Origin: Linyphia triangularis
Taxonomy: Eukaryota > Arthropoda > Arachnida > Araneae > Linyphiidae
Length of the DNA: 64,000 nt
Assembly: GCA_963978545.1 (NCBI GenBank)
Contig: OZ021723.1
Span: forward strand, 3,224,001 to 3,288,000
Direction of reading: 5' to 3'
Shown: one piece after another, positions 1-12,520 of the stretch
How the letters are laid out: each line of letters starts with the position of its first letter
How positions within the stretch are numbered: the stretch's first letter is position 1
Translations under genes and position numbers: made by a program
Notes under the pieces: model-generated
What the model saw: only the letters and a program-made list of their open reading frames with translations
Told to the model about the DNA's origin: nothing
Databases searched by the model: none

Positions 1-183
1 AGTAATTCTTTAATGTAAATTTAATAGTCTCACGAGGAGAAAAACCTTTTTTTTATATATACTTTTTTTATACTTTTTTTTATATTATACTTTTTATAAT
101 ATTTTATAAATACTCTGATTTTATAATGAGCAGTAATTCTTTAATGTAAATTTAATAGTCTCACGAGGAGAAAAAACTTTTTT
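1..183. repeat. Direct duplication at left edge, 131-bp offset
   Basis: Bases 1-52 recur almost unchanged at 132-183, so the two copies are offset by 131 bp. The shared part holds the stretch agtctcacgaggag followed by an A run and a T run. The spacer is a T/A-rich degenerate run. Because the first copy starts at base 1, a longer tandem array may continue outside the window. No coding sequence is visible. Confidence 0.8.
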
Positions 184-194
184 TTTCTTTTGAA

Positions 195-2590
195 TGCATA
201 AAATTTTCTCGAATAATTTTGAAAAGTCTGCATCAAATACATGCGTGAAAGAAAATCAATAGGGAATATTAAATAGATTTTGAGAAAAATACGTCTACGT
301 TTTGAAAATGTAGTTGTATTTTTCAAGTAATTCATATTTTAATGTCAGTGCTCGAAAATATTTCAAGAATGATGTTTTTTTCAACTACAAAATAATAATA
401 ATAATATTGTGTTCATGAAATATCTCTTATATTCAAATAATTCCTAGTGTCCTTCCTAACAATAATGATGTGTCCATAGCTTGCCGACACTTTCGTAAGA
501 AAACATCTCTTATTCAGTCAGTAAAAAACTCACCACTTATTCAGTCAAGAAAAGAAACAATATCTTATTCAGTCAAGAAAAAATATATCTTATTCAATTT
601 TAAGAAAGATTAGTTTCTATTATTCAAATTTATTGATCAAACTACATTTCAGTAGGATATATAACATTTCTAAAAAATAATTTCACCAATTAAAGTATTA
701 AAAATTATCATGCAATTTTTAAAAAAAATTGGTTGCTGATATTTTATAATATATTTGCATTAGTAACAAACAATTATGCGGATAATTCAGTATATTTCAC
801 TAATTTAGTGACTATAAGTATTTTTAATTTATTGAGGATAAAATATAAACGAAACTTCAAAAATGAAGTTTAAACACAAAAAAATTTAGTTTTAAAAAAG
901 CATATAAAGACTTAATTAGATGCTAGTTAAACTTTAAAAAAAATCAGTTTGAAACATTATATAATATTTAATGCATTTAGATGTTTTGATTAAAAATATA
1001 AAAATAATTACTTTTATTAAACTGCAATTAATTACGAAGGTTAAATGCTTACGCTTTTCCAAAAAAAAAGAAAAATAAATATAATTTTTTTTGTAAATTA
1101 TATTTTTAGTACAAATCATATTCTTAAGACACGTGCTTTCTGTTTATTAAAAAATATAATAGGCGGTTTAATTAGAAAGAGAAGGGCTTACGCAGGACAT
1201 TTAATCAACTCAATTAAAGGAAACAAATGGCAATTAGTTTAATTTATGGAATAGATAAATTTTATAACCAATTAAAAGAAAATTTAATAGATAAATGTCT
1301 TTTACATCTTATTTAATGACCCAAAGCGTAGTATTTTTCAACTAACATTTGAAAAAAAGAAAAAAAAAATGTCTTAAGTATCTCTTACTCTCTGTAGGTA
1401 TTCTTAATTCAAACAAATATTTTTTTTTTTAAGATTTGAGATTTTCATAGTACTTTTCAGTAACATTAATTTGAAAGTAATTATATAACACCTCTGCTTT
1501 ATAATATTAACAATTTAATTAATCAGTGACTGCTTTGTCTCATATTTTCAGTTAATATTATTCAATTTAGATATTAGAAATATTTTAGACCAATTTTTAA
1601 AGAATAAGATTTTGAGTTATTTGATTTTTATTTCCCTATCATGTAAATAATTTCTAAAAATGCCAAGGTACCTTAAAAAATTGAATTTTCATAAAATTTC
1701 ACAATTATATTTCTATAATTTTGAGAAAGCTTGTTTCCTAACGATTCTAAAAACATCTTTACTTTTCCTCTAAGTCAACTATGAACAAAGTTATGATAAA
1801 TTTAATGCAATCGTATTAATAGGTTTTCAATGCAACTTTGTACTTTAAACTCACTTTTTGCAAAATGGAATTTTCACCGTTTCGTTAACATCATTAAAAT
1901 TTTAACTTAAAAAGTAGTAAACACATTGCGGTGCTCATCATAATGCTCATCATTAAATGGCACTAAATCTAAGTGCCAGAAGAAATGGTAATTAATTTAT
2001 AACCGTATTTATTCAAAAAGAATTTTTAAAAAATTTATTTTTTTGGATTATAAATGTTAACCATATATCAATAACTTCTAAAGATATGTCTTAGTTTAAA
2101 CGTCATTTTCAAGAGTTAATTTATATGTAACTGGTTTTCAGGAAATTGCATTCTATTTATAATAATTTTGTTGCCAGTGTGAACCTTATACGTTAAATTG
2201 AACAAACAATTATCTTAAATTTATTCAATTTAAAAAAGAAAAACTTTAATTTTTGCAAATTTTCACTCATTATCCCCCTTTTGCATGCTGTCGAGAGTAA
2301 AAGTATGAAAAAAATTATGTATACATAATAGTTATGTACAGTTAGATTTCTATTGAATAATACAATTACAATTTATTTCAGTGTAATTGTTTTAATCACA
2401 AAGAGAACTACTCGAAATCTCGCAAATTGGTTATTATTATACTTCACCCGCTTTGTATACGCTATAAATACTATAAGAAATGCATATAGATCTTGTGTTT
2501 AACAATATTATGCGAAAATAGTTCTAGTGTCATATTTTTTAAGGATATAAATATAAAAAAAAAGGATAAAAAGATTTACATTTGTTCCAA
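195..2590. other. AT-rich non-coding stretch
   Basis: No convincing exon or transposon ends were found here. The only structure noted is a short degenerate tandem at about 505-605, in which cttattcagtcaagaaaa recurs about four times at 24-33 bp spacing. Confidence 0.6.
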
Positions 2591-2608
2591 TATCCACAAA
2601 TTTCCAGA

Positions 2609-2787
2609 TTTTTTTTGTTTTCAGATTATCTAGCACTGTCATCAACACGAGGGCTATAATGCGCCGAAACATTCGTCATTAGACAAGCCAGCATACATTT
2701 ACAAACACCCATGCCTAACACGGGACTTGAACCCACAACCTCGCGGTCTAGAAGCTAGCACGCTAACCACTATACCGTTTGGTCGGC
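2609..2787 (-). mobile_element. tRNA-derived SINE (family A), minus strand
   Basis: Read on the minus strand, this has the tRNA-like head shared by all family A copies here: tagtggttagcgtgctagc (A-box region), then gggttcaagtcccg (B-box), then a unique body and a tail near gattatctgaaaac. It is flanked by a perfect 15-bp target-site duplication, ccacaaatttccaga, at 2594-2608 and 2788-2802. That indicates LINE-mediated retroposition and fixes both ends. Some changes in the body (tagcactgtcatc for tggcgccgtcagc) suggest an older copy. Confidence 0.92.
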
Positions 2788-3389
2788 CCACAAATTTCCA
2801 GAAAAGAAAGATTATATTTATAATAGGACTTACTAAATATAACTTTTTATAAATAGTGATCGATCAAATTGAATATATATCTTAAAAACGTAAAACTATC
2901 TGATTCTCCAACTTCATATATAATATTAATCTCAAAAGTAAAAAATATAGTTTTGTGGTTTTCATTAAAATAAGAAACCACCGTTTGAAGCTATAGTACA
3001 AAGGTCACTAAGGCAGGAGACAGCTGAGACGAAAAGCTGTGCCGTAAGCGGTGTTGACTTTTACGAGAGTGCGGTAAATAAAGATAGAACTTCCGAAATC
3101 TACACCGTAAAGCACACGGTACTTTTATTTCTTCTTAGAAACAATAGTAATAAAACTGTTTTATATTCAGTGATAAACGCCAGAATAATCTGAATGGAGT
3201 TGATGTTTTCCGTGATGAGGCTTCCTTTTCAGACCTATGAAGATCTTCAGGTGATAATTTTTCTTTCTGAAATAATACTTTAGTAAAATTATTGAAATAT
3301 AGTAATGCAACTGTCTCTTTTAGTGTTATCAGCGTTATCTTACACTTGTTTATTTTAGAGGGACGATATTTTTCTCTATATCAAATAAA

Positions 3390-3860
3390 TCAACGTTTGA
3401 AATTTACTCCATCGAAGTAAAGCCCTGAAATATTAAGCATGATTAGTACTATACCTGTAATTATGCATTTCCAAGTCAGAATTTTAAAATTTGAGTATGA
3501 TGCAATTCTTATAGCAAAAAATTATTGTGTGTAGAAAATACCTACCACACACCTAATAGACAAAATTCAATTAAAATACGTTTAGAAAGTACCTTCCATT
3601 GCACACAAAGCTCTGACATTTTGAGCATACTTTATAAATAATATGTAGTTGTTTACTAGACCACTAGAATGTTAAAAGTTTAAATAGTTTATTTTAATAA
3701 GTTTCCAAGTTTTGTCGTAATGATATTTCTATGCGAACAATAACTGTGTGCAATTTACTGGATCGATAGAAGGTACCTTCTACTTCAAGTAAAACTCTGA
3801 AATATTAAACATGATTAGTTATCAATCTGTAATTGGTCATTTGGCCAACAGAAATTAGAT
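3390..3860. repeat. Degenerate tandem repeat, period about 185 bp
   Basis: The anchor phrase ctctgaaatattaagcatgatta appears in three variants at about 3420, 3607 and 3790, spaced 183-188 bp apart. Similar flanks such as ttactccatcgaagtaaa accompany them. Divergence is high, so this is an old array of about three monomers. No coding role is visible. Confidence 0.6.
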
Positions 3861-4184
3861 TTTATTAATTAATTTTCAAGGTGCAAATTCCGAAATTTTC
3901 TAAGTATCCTTAATGCTCACTTACACTGGTAGATTTCAACATTCAGCATCCACTGTTGGTGAATGTGTGAATAAAAATATGTTTATTGTTTAAAATACTT
4001 TATTAATTAATTAAAAAATGCAACTTTCCTCAAACATATTCTTATATATGGTAAATAAGAATAAAGCTTAAGTCACAGGACTTGTAAATACACTTCTGTA
4101 CCTCAAATGAGCTCTACATTCTAAAATAGGAAAGAAAATACTATAAATAAACTTAGATATACATGATTATAAACTGATTTATTG

Positions 4185-4965
4185 TGACAACATAAACTGC
4201 TACGACACTTTGAATTGCACGAGTCCCTTTATTTTACAATTGCATTTAGTTCTAAAGATATTTTTCATTAAAACGTGTTTACCTAGCTCAACACTTTTTG
4301 AAGTAAATGGTCAAATTTTTATTTACATTCTATACAATTTCATCTAACTCTAAAAATATTCCAAAAATATATCAAAGGGAAATTATTGACGAGTGAATTT
4401 AGGAATAAACTATTTATTTTAACTCCTAAAACTCAACGCATAAAGTATGTTCATGTATATATCTTGAAATTACAGTAAATAAATTACCGTAACTAATTCC
4501 TAAGTACCAATTTTAGGACAACATAAACTGTTATGACACTTTGAACAGCACGACTGCATTTTGTTTTGGAATGTTTTCGCAATTACAACGTGCATATCCT
4601 TTTCCACGGCCCATCTGATGGTTGCGAGGTTAATTCTCTGGCTTCGCATGCCAAAGGTGACGGATTCAAATCCTGGATTAGGCATGGATGTTTGTGGTGG
4701 TTCGGAATCCACTTTAAGCTGTAGGACCCGGTCTGATTAGCCGCCATTGTGCACACAAACCAATCAACCTTTCAAACTACATCCTGAAGTAAGCGTACAA
4801 ATGTTTATTTATATTCTATGCAATTTCGTTAGACTCTAAACAGAAATAGCCATTTGTAAATTATAGACAAGCGAATTTGTAAATAAACTATTTTCAAGCA
4901 CCTAAAACTCAATTAATAAATGTAAATACTTAAAACTCAATGGCTAAAGGATGTTCGTATTAATA
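4185..4965. repeat. Direct duplication of about 280 bp, second copy interrupted
   Basis: The segment starting cataaactgctacgacacttt at 4190 recurs as cataaactgttatgacacttt at 4520. The match resumes at tttatttacattctatacaatttc / tttatttatattctatgcaatttc and continues to cctaaaactcaa. The second copy carries an extra block of about 180 bp at 4600-4780, the SINE-like sequence listed separately. The first copy is the uninterrupted reference. Confidence 0.7.
4600..4780 (+). mobile_element. tRNA-like SINE, second family
   Basis: This block is absent from the paired copy of the surrounding duplication, so it is an insertion. It contains tgatggttgcgaggtt (A-box-like) and, about 45 bp downstream, acggattcaaatcctgg, close to the B-box consensus GGTTCGANTCC. 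The following ggattaggcatggatgtttgtggtgg resembles the cat-ggg-tgtttg segment of family A, but the rest differs. No clean target duplication was found, so the edges are approximate. Confidence 0.6.
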
Positions 4966-4979
4966 TTTCTTCCAATTAG

Positions 4980-5950
4980 GAAAAATTCCAAATGTTGAAA
5001 TAAAGAGATATTTCAAGTTCACAATAATAAGGGTCACAGAAATATTTTCAATTGCCTCTAGGTTAAATAATTTTTGGTGAGTCATCACAATTGTCTTAAA
5101 AGAAGTTTTTGATGACGAAAGAAATCACGAAATCACGTACAATTCAATCAATAGAAACACTTGAAGAAAATTGATTTAATTTATTTTTTTAGAAAGTTGT
5201 GGAGAATATCATACAGATCACTGTCAGTGAAGACAATTTAGTTGTTTTTAATGCCAAGTTTGTAGTTTTAGTTTTAAGTTTCAAAAACGATATTTTTAAT
5301 TTCAGAAATATTATTCTTGTAAGAAAACACCATTAAAGTCAAAATAAATGTTTCGAGTAGAAATCCTAAACATTGTGAGATGTAGTTTTTGATGCGGAAT
5401 GCCCTAAAAATTTCTATAAAATTTTTAAAGTTGTTCATTAAAGAGGAAAAAAAAATGAAAATGGTGTTATTTTCAAAAACAATCAGACTAAGATATTTTT
5501 ATTTATTTTCAAATATCAAAATGTAAGCTCACTTTTTGAGATGCTGATTTCACTTTTCAATGTCTTAAAGACTTTGTGATTACACTTTTAGTTAATTATT
5601 AGTATTAATAAATCATTTTCTATAAAATTGAAACATTATCCGCTAGTTTGTTAGTTTGTGATCTTATTAATGTCTTAACTGCTCGAACAATGCTCAACCG
5701 TTTTCATCTCAAACGGATTATTAAATTTGAACGTGTATATAAAGTGATTCAAGTGATTTTGTATAAGATTTATCACTCGGCAAAAATTGTTTTCTGAGGA
5801 CCTATATTAATAATACTATCCATTGGTGGATTACCTTAGAATTATCATTTAAGTATTTATTTGAATAAACAAATTTCAGTCATAATTAAATATATTCTTG
5901 TAAAAGTGTTTTAAACATTAACACTAGCAATTGCCAAAAAAGGTAAGCCA

Positions 5951-5986
<36 letters not shown>

Positions 5987-7020
5987 TATTCTCAGTATTG
6001 GTCTTTTGGAAAGAAAACGTTACTTATGAGGTAGAGAGAAAGATATATTTGAAACTTTGAAAAAAATTTCACTTCATATTAAGCAACAGCTTAAAACACA
6101 AATGTAAATGCATTACAAAGCAATGTTTATTACAAAAGATGTGTTAAAATATTTTTTCCACATTTAATTCTTGGAATATTTTGTACTATGATAAATGAAG
6201 ATATTATTATCGTTAAATAATTTTGGTATTTTAAATAGTTCGTTTAAAAAAAATCCAATGAATTAGCTAATCAGTATTTGAAAATCCATTTCAGCTTAAT
6301 AAATATTTTAATTCTAAATATCCAATACGATTATGTATAAGTTTAAAGGTCAATAATTTTTCATGATAACTATTACTACTACGTTACAAGTGTAGTTATT
6401 AACCAAAATATATTTTTTATAAAGAGTATGTTGAACCTATTGACAGGAAGTTCTACTTGAGACATATAATTAAAAAAAGTAATCATACTATTATATACAT
6501 ATAAAAAAAGTTTATGTATAAAACTTTTACAAATAATTAATATATGAAGTCTGTGAGTTTGCTAAGTAATTTTAGCGTTTAAATAAATCAACTTAAGTCT
6601 ATTTAAATTAATTCAATGTTTTCAAAAAGAGATATCAAAGTAATATTAAACGAAAAAACTTTCTGTAAGAAGATAATTAATTCAATTTCAACCACATTGA
6701 AAAACATAAAACTTCTTTTAAATTCGATATTTTCTATCTAAGGCTCTCTATGATATTTAATTAATTTAGTTTACGCAGGTTTGGTTTATTTTTCTCTACA
6801 TTTTATACAACGTGCAAAATTATATTATTTTTTACAGGATATTTTTATAATGAATTAGATTTTATAATTTAAAGGTATCTTTTATAGGGAAAGGAATTTG
6901 TATGACACTCGTTTATTTCATATATGTATATATGAGCAAAACTATTTAATGTGTTTATCTTGTTATTTAAATGGGGAATGATAATTTGAATTTTGCTTGA
7001 TTCAGGAATACTAGCGATGA
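4980..7020. other. AT-rich non-coding stretch with a 32-bp poly-T
   Basis: No exon or transposon signature was seen. A pure T run occupies 5954-5985, shortly after aggtaagcc, a donor-like match not supported by any adjoining reading frame. Confidence 0.6.
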
Positions 7021-7028
7021 CTAATTGA

Positions 7029-7057
7029 AAAATAATAATAATAATAATAATAATAAA
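7029..7057. repeat. (AAT)n microsatellite
   Basis: About nine AAT units in a row, with no other feature attached. Confidence 0.9.
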
Positions 7058-7599
7058 AATGAATCCAATATACTTTTTACCCCCGTCCTGTCTCCTTCTA
7101 TTAATACTATGTAATGTAATTTTGTCTCTTGCTACCTCTAGATAATAAATATGCGTACCTTATAATAAATATACGCCTTTATTAGTCGTCAATTTAATGT
7201 TCTAATGTTATATAAGTATAAAGTGTAAAAATAAATGATAGGCTCAAAAATCCAACTTGTTTTTCCTACTAAACTGATACCACTATGCATTTTTAAAATT
7301 GACAACTTTGATATGTTTTCTTTAGTTTTTATTTCACGAATCTCTAGGCAGTGCTATAATTAATCTTTTTGGATACCACATGGACACTATAGTTTACCAA
7401 ACACAACTTTTATGACAATAGTATAAAACAATAGTATATCGTATAAAATGTATGATGTTGACATCTTGTATGATCTATTATAATATATCCTTTAACGCAA
7501 GCAATAACAATAACTTTTAACAACTCCCTACTAAAATAAATCTTAGAAAAATGTTACGCAATATCTTTAATTACTTAGTGGGAAATGAACAAATAAACA

Positions 7600-7617
7600 A
7601 ATTAACAAACAAACAAA

Positions 7618-7648
<31 letters not shown>

Positions 7649-7652
7649 ATAC
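7600..7652. repeat. (AAAC)n/(AAAT)n compound microsatellite
   Basis: A few aaac units grade into about ten aaat units. It is the same AAAT motif as the much longer array at 59.5 kb. Confidence 0.9.
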
Positions 7653-7659
7653 ATAAAAA

Positions 7660-8930
7660 GTATGTATAATGCATTTATTGTAGAAATTCAATGAAGATTT
7701 TCAGAAGGATGTTTATTCTTAAAAATCTATTTCAAAAGAGCGGTAACGAAAAGATATTTTAAGGATATAAAATATTAAAATAAAATATCCGTTTATTAAA
7801 CTTTGAAATTTTTATTTTTGATGTAAAATATTTTATGCTACATATTGGATATATCTTTGCGATATGGCAAAAAAAAAAAAATGTTGAAGATTGCAATACT
7901 GAGAAAAATTGATGCCATGGAATGCTCACGAAAATTGTTATGCCACCTAACGCATATCCCCAAGCAACTTTCATTTTTTCAGAATTTATTATGCTGAACA
8001 TAAATCAGCAAAAGCACTTTCTAAAATTTGTTCCTAAAGGATGAAAAATGGAATATACCAAAACAGGTGTTGTCTCCCGGAACACTAATATTCGATATTT
8101 ACCAGAAAATAGAAATTCCACTTTTTTATTTTGAATTTCTGTAAGAGTTTAGTGTTTTATATACCAGTGGAAAAAGAATTCATTTCCTTATGTGTCTGGC
8201 TAGAAGTGTATGTCTGTGTCTTATGTCTGGCTGAAACAAAGTTGAATGTCATGTCTACTTGCATAGTCTGTCTGAAACGTAATTTTAATCAAGTTTAAAA
8301 TAAGCGAACGACTTGAAGGAGACTTGGCACATTAATACACACACTCTGGAATTTTATGAAATATTTCAATTCGCAAACATGTTTTTGACAGAAGCAATTT
8401 TATCTTGAATTGGTTTGACGTAAAAAAACAGCGACATGAATTATTTTAAAGTATTTTACAGTTGGCGATTGAGGTTATATTTTAGTAAAAACTCAAATAT
8501 GTGTGCGTGTGTGTTGTGTGAAATAAGAAATAAAATGGGAAAAATCAAAAGGATCTAAGTAGATTAATCTTCTTTTTGAGATATAAAATATTATACACTT
8601 TTAATAAACCCTCACCTGTTTTGTATTGCGCTTCCTAGATTCTATCGTTTAATGGTGAGCTATTAGGGTTGAGATTTAGTTCACGCTTTCTTTCTACAAA
8701 TTAGCTCTACTATATTGCTCTTTTGAACTAAATTCAAAATTGTAGAAAACGTAACTTGGATATATGGGTCAATCTCAGATAAATAGAAATTTATATCATT
8801 AGCCAAAAAGTTTAAACTTGCAGGGTCTCGCCTCTCTCTCTTCAACGTGACGATCACGAGCATAACACAAGAGGTCGCCATATTGTTTTCATGCCCCGTA
8901 CACATGATTGTGATCTCCGAATCGGAAGAA
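7660..8930. other. No gene recognised
   Basis: AT-rich, with no phase-consistent exon. On the minus strand near 8890 an ATGGCGACC start opens a frame of about 67 codons. It has no recognisable domain and abuts the foldback that follows, so I do not call it a gene. Confidence 0.5.
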
Positions 8931-8937
8931 CTACATA

Positions 8938-9600
8938 TAGACGGAGAGGCGACTGCAATTTTTGGACCCCATCGAACATCATTCTGAATTTTTTATAGAC
9001 ATTGGAGAAAAGTAAGTAGATTACGAATCTACTGGTCTGCCGTGGCAAAAATGGCCGAAACTGGTCAAAAATCGACTTTTAATAAGTTAAATTAAATCCA
9101 ATTGCCAAATGTGCCATAACTTGCCAAATAATGAGGATATTTTTATTTGGTAACACTCACTCTTTAATTTTCAATTAAGAAAGTTGCAGACGATTCCGAT
9201 ATCTGGCAACTGTTTACTTGCATCTATTGAAAGGGAGCCAAGTTGGCAATAAACATTATGTCGCTGGTGACTTAACTAATATCGCCAATTTGGCTTACTT
9301 TTAAAAGGTAGAAGTTTTCCGAGCCAGAGATCAGAAATCGTTTGCATTTTTTCTCATTGAAAATCAAAATGCAGTGGGTTGCCATACGAAAAAGTGTGTT
9401 CTCTTTTTATCAAGTTATGACATATTTGGCAATCGGATTTTAGTTCAACTCATTCCAAGTCGATTTTTGACCAGTTTCGGCCATTTTTACAACGGCAGAC
9501 CAGTGGATTCTTAATCTACTCACTTTTCTCCAATTTCTATTAAAAATTCAGAATGATGTTCAATGAGATCCAAAAATTGCAGTTTCCTCTCGGACTAATA
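8938..9600. mobile_element. Large foldback element, arms about 285 bp
   Basis: The segment 8938-9230 is matched in reverse complement by about 9310-9600. Shared stretches include actgcaatttttgga, catcattctgaattttt, ttggagaaaagt, ctggtctgccgt and ggccgaaactggtcaaaaa. The arms are roughly 80-90 percent alike by eye and are separated by a short loop around ttggcaactgtttacttgc. It has no coding capacity, and no target duplication could be fixed. This is the structure of a foldback or long-TIR non-autonomous DNA transposon. Confidence 0.75.
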
Positions 9601-10045
9601 TCAATCATCAGACTGCCCATGATCATGAGAAAGAGAGTGTGTCGTTCCTTCTTTCAAATCCATCTTTGTACTCAAGTCATCCCTAAGTATGTTAATTTCA
9701 CAATGGAGTCAGATCAATCATTTCCAAATCATAACCTTCCAAACCGCACCTCCTCCACTAAATGATGCAAACATGAATGAGTTATATGTTTTTTCAACCT
9801 TTCTCATCAATCATTGGAACGTGCAGTAGTTTAAATGCATATTAAAATAATTTATTGTTTAAAAATATTCAAAAGTTGTAAATAGCATTACCAAGGTATA
9901 TATCGAACTTCAAATTTATCACTTGAACATTATGAATTGATGTAGTAGAATGCCGTGCATAAAACCTAATAATAGTCTGGCTATATTTCATTTCTCAACT
10001 TTTAATATCTCAAGTTCTTTTGACACAATATAAAATTGCTATTAA

Positions 10046-10750
10046 CACTAGAAAGACGGGAGCTTAGTATATACCTATATTGCCTGAAAGCAGTCAAAAT
10101 GAATGCATTGTGAAAAAATAACTAATGCGCAAAGAAATTTGTTTAACAGTAATTTTTAATATATTTTATATCACTTACAGTCATAAAACAAGTTATTAAT
10201 AAGTATTAACAATAAAAAAAATTTATTTCAGTTCGAAAAAAAAATAATTTATACATTATCTGGACATTTTAGAAGTATCGATTACAGTATGAGATCATAC
10301 ACTCAGTGATCCTCCTTCCCATCTGAATTACTTTACAGCGCGTTCAAAGGGAACAAAGCGCGTGGCCAGGCCTGGCATAAAGATTCGAATAACAAGTACG
10401 AATAACAATAACAATAACTTTAGTTATTGAACAACTGCAACTTATCAAGTATATGTCGAAATCGACAATTTATCATGAACTTGTATGTTATCATGTTATT
10501 CCAATCCAGAGCCGAACTGGTCTTTTCCAAGCAGTCAAAATGACTGCTTTTCGGCAATATAGGTATAACACATATATATATATACCGGAAGTGAAGGAGG
10601 GGGGGGGGGACAACAACAATGATTAATTAACCCATTTATATGTTGTAGAAAAAGTCACAAAATTATTAGAAGCTGTGTCATTATTTAAATAATTATTTTT
10701 TTAATTTAAATTCAGAAGCAGTCAAAATGACTTGCTTACGCAATATAGTG
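10046..10750. mobile_element. piggyBac-like non-autonomous element
   Basis: The 705-bp segment is flanked by TTAA at 10042-10045 and 10751-10754, with outward ends CACTAGA and CACTATA. TTAA targets are typical of piggyBac. Inside, the palindromic word GCAGTCAAAATGACTGC or a near variant occurs three times: about 10090, 10530 and 10717. Each is next to a tatattgc phrase, and the first and second are in inverted order. There is no transposase frame. The TIRs are short and imperfect, so the superfamily is inferred mainly from the target. Confidence 0.6.
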
Positions 10751-11138
10751 TTAACTATCCTTAATTATGCTGGAAGTTCTTTCCATTGCCATGGTTCACA
10801 GTGTTACTTTATTCAATTCTCTACTAGGTAGTTCTATCACACTGCTTAAAATGCTAAATTGTGCAGTAGAAATATTCTTCTAAGTGGTGATATCTATTCT
10901 TATTGAACTAAGTAGATACTATACTTCTTTCTATTATTTTTATTCCAAAATTTGAATCCATGTATTCATTATGAGTCATTACCAGGTTTTTCACAGAAAT
11001 ATATGCATAATAACTTTAACTTTTCTGAATGGATTATGAAAAGCTTAGAAACTAATTTTAATAGCAAAGCACCAGAAGCGTCAAATTTGAATAGTTAAAT
11101 TTATTCAAGGCTTAACAATGAAAATGTCGTTACCTAGG

Positions 11139-11176
11139 TTATCATTACCATGGTCTTTTGAAGACATGGTAATGAC
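11139..11176. repeat. Short near-perfect palindrome
   Basis: The arms tcattaccatg and catggtaatga surround gtcttttgaagac, itself palindromic, giving a hairpin with an almost empty loop. A third copy of gtcattaccatg lies at about 11485. Its function is unknown. Confidence 0.7.
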
Positions 11177-11837
11177 AGTTTCAGAAAATATTATAAATTC
11201 CATTAAACTATTTCTTAGCTAAACCTTCCCTTTATGGTATTATATGGAAAAATTCGAGTTATTTTAAAGATTTTGTTAAAATTTGTTGTTCATAAAAAGC
11301 TAACTATACAGAGCTAAGCTAACCTAACATATATAATTGGGAGAATGTTATTTTTAATATCCTTTTCATACATAATGAATTAGATAAAAATAAAAATTGG
11401 GAGGATTTTAAAAATAACCCATCCTTTCATTTTTCTAACTCATAAATAAGAAATGCAATTTAGTATTTAAATGTTAAGCACCGTCATTACCATGAAAAAC
11501 AAAATAATAAGTATAGCTGTAGTTAAGGTATTCGATTTCTGCTGATATTTTTCTTTCGGTCATAGACATGGGTAAACTACCACAGGGCAAAAAAACAAGA
11601 AATTAAAATATATTTTTTAATTTTTTCAAGCAAAAATTCCTTTATCTGAGAATGCACCATAACTTTTAGTTTAACCCCTTTAAATTGTGGATATATGAAT
11701 ATTTATGGAAACGGCATTCATATGAAATGTTCAATTTATTCATTTTTATAAACTGTAAAATGTAATTTACTAATACTTTCACATATAAGCCTGAAATAAG
11801 TTGAACGCCCTTAAACGAATTTCTCTCAAACCCCTGT

Positions 11838-12018
11838 GCCGATCAAACGGTATAGTGGTTATCGTGCTAGCTTCTAGACCGCGAGGTTGCGGGTTCGAGT
11901 CCCTTGTAAGGCATGGGTGTTTGTAAATGTATGTTGGCTTGTCTAATGACGAATGTTTGGGTGCATTATAGCCCTCGTGTTGCTGACGGCGCCAGATAAT
12001 CTGAAAACAACCAACCAA
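11838..12018 (+). mobile_element. tRNA-derived SINE (family A), plus strand
   Basis: It carries the family head with tagtggttatcgtgctagc, the B-box phrase gggttcgagtcc, the body gcccucgtg-like segment (gccctcgtgttgctgac) and the tail aacaaccaaccaa. A 13-bp target duplication matching 12/13 (ctcaaacccctgt at 11825-11837, ctcgaacccctgt at 12019-12031) fixes both ends. It lies just 52 bp left of the 2.65-kb element at 12071. Confidence 0.93.
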
Positions 12019-12520
12019 CTCGAACCCCTGTTTCCTTGCCCCCATGGACAATAAAACAAGTGTACCACATTAGGGTGGTTCAAAACATATTTTTTCAGCT
12101 ACAGACCAAGACACCACCTATTTTTTCTTTTTTTTTACATTTACCCATAGTATTATTCTCCTAAAATTTTAGCTTCCTACTCCTATAAGAAGGTGGCGCT
12201 CAATGTCCATTAATTTTAGTACTTTTTTGTAATTTCGCATAATTTTCGAGTTTTGTGCTGATAAGAACACATGTCTACATTTAAAATAAAAAGAGAAGTT
12301 TTTATGGGTTTTTAATACATGCAATATATAATTTGGCAATAGTTATCTACTGTATCTGGCAACATCCATATTATCAAAATCGTTATCGTAAAGAACTTCG
12401 TTTGATTGTTCCAGTAATCGCACCTTCGGGAAATGCTCCTCTTTAAAGAGGGGTCAAAAATCAAGGGGAAAAAAGCTAGAAAAGAATACGCTGACTCAAG
12501 CAATGGGTAAATTCAAATCT

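Noticed and set aside
11779..12051. Minus-strand 90-codon frame and similar frames at 31848 and 46484 sharing HEGYNAPKHSS
   Set aside because: These are antisense readings of the SINE family. The shared peptide reflects shared SINE sequence, not a protein family.
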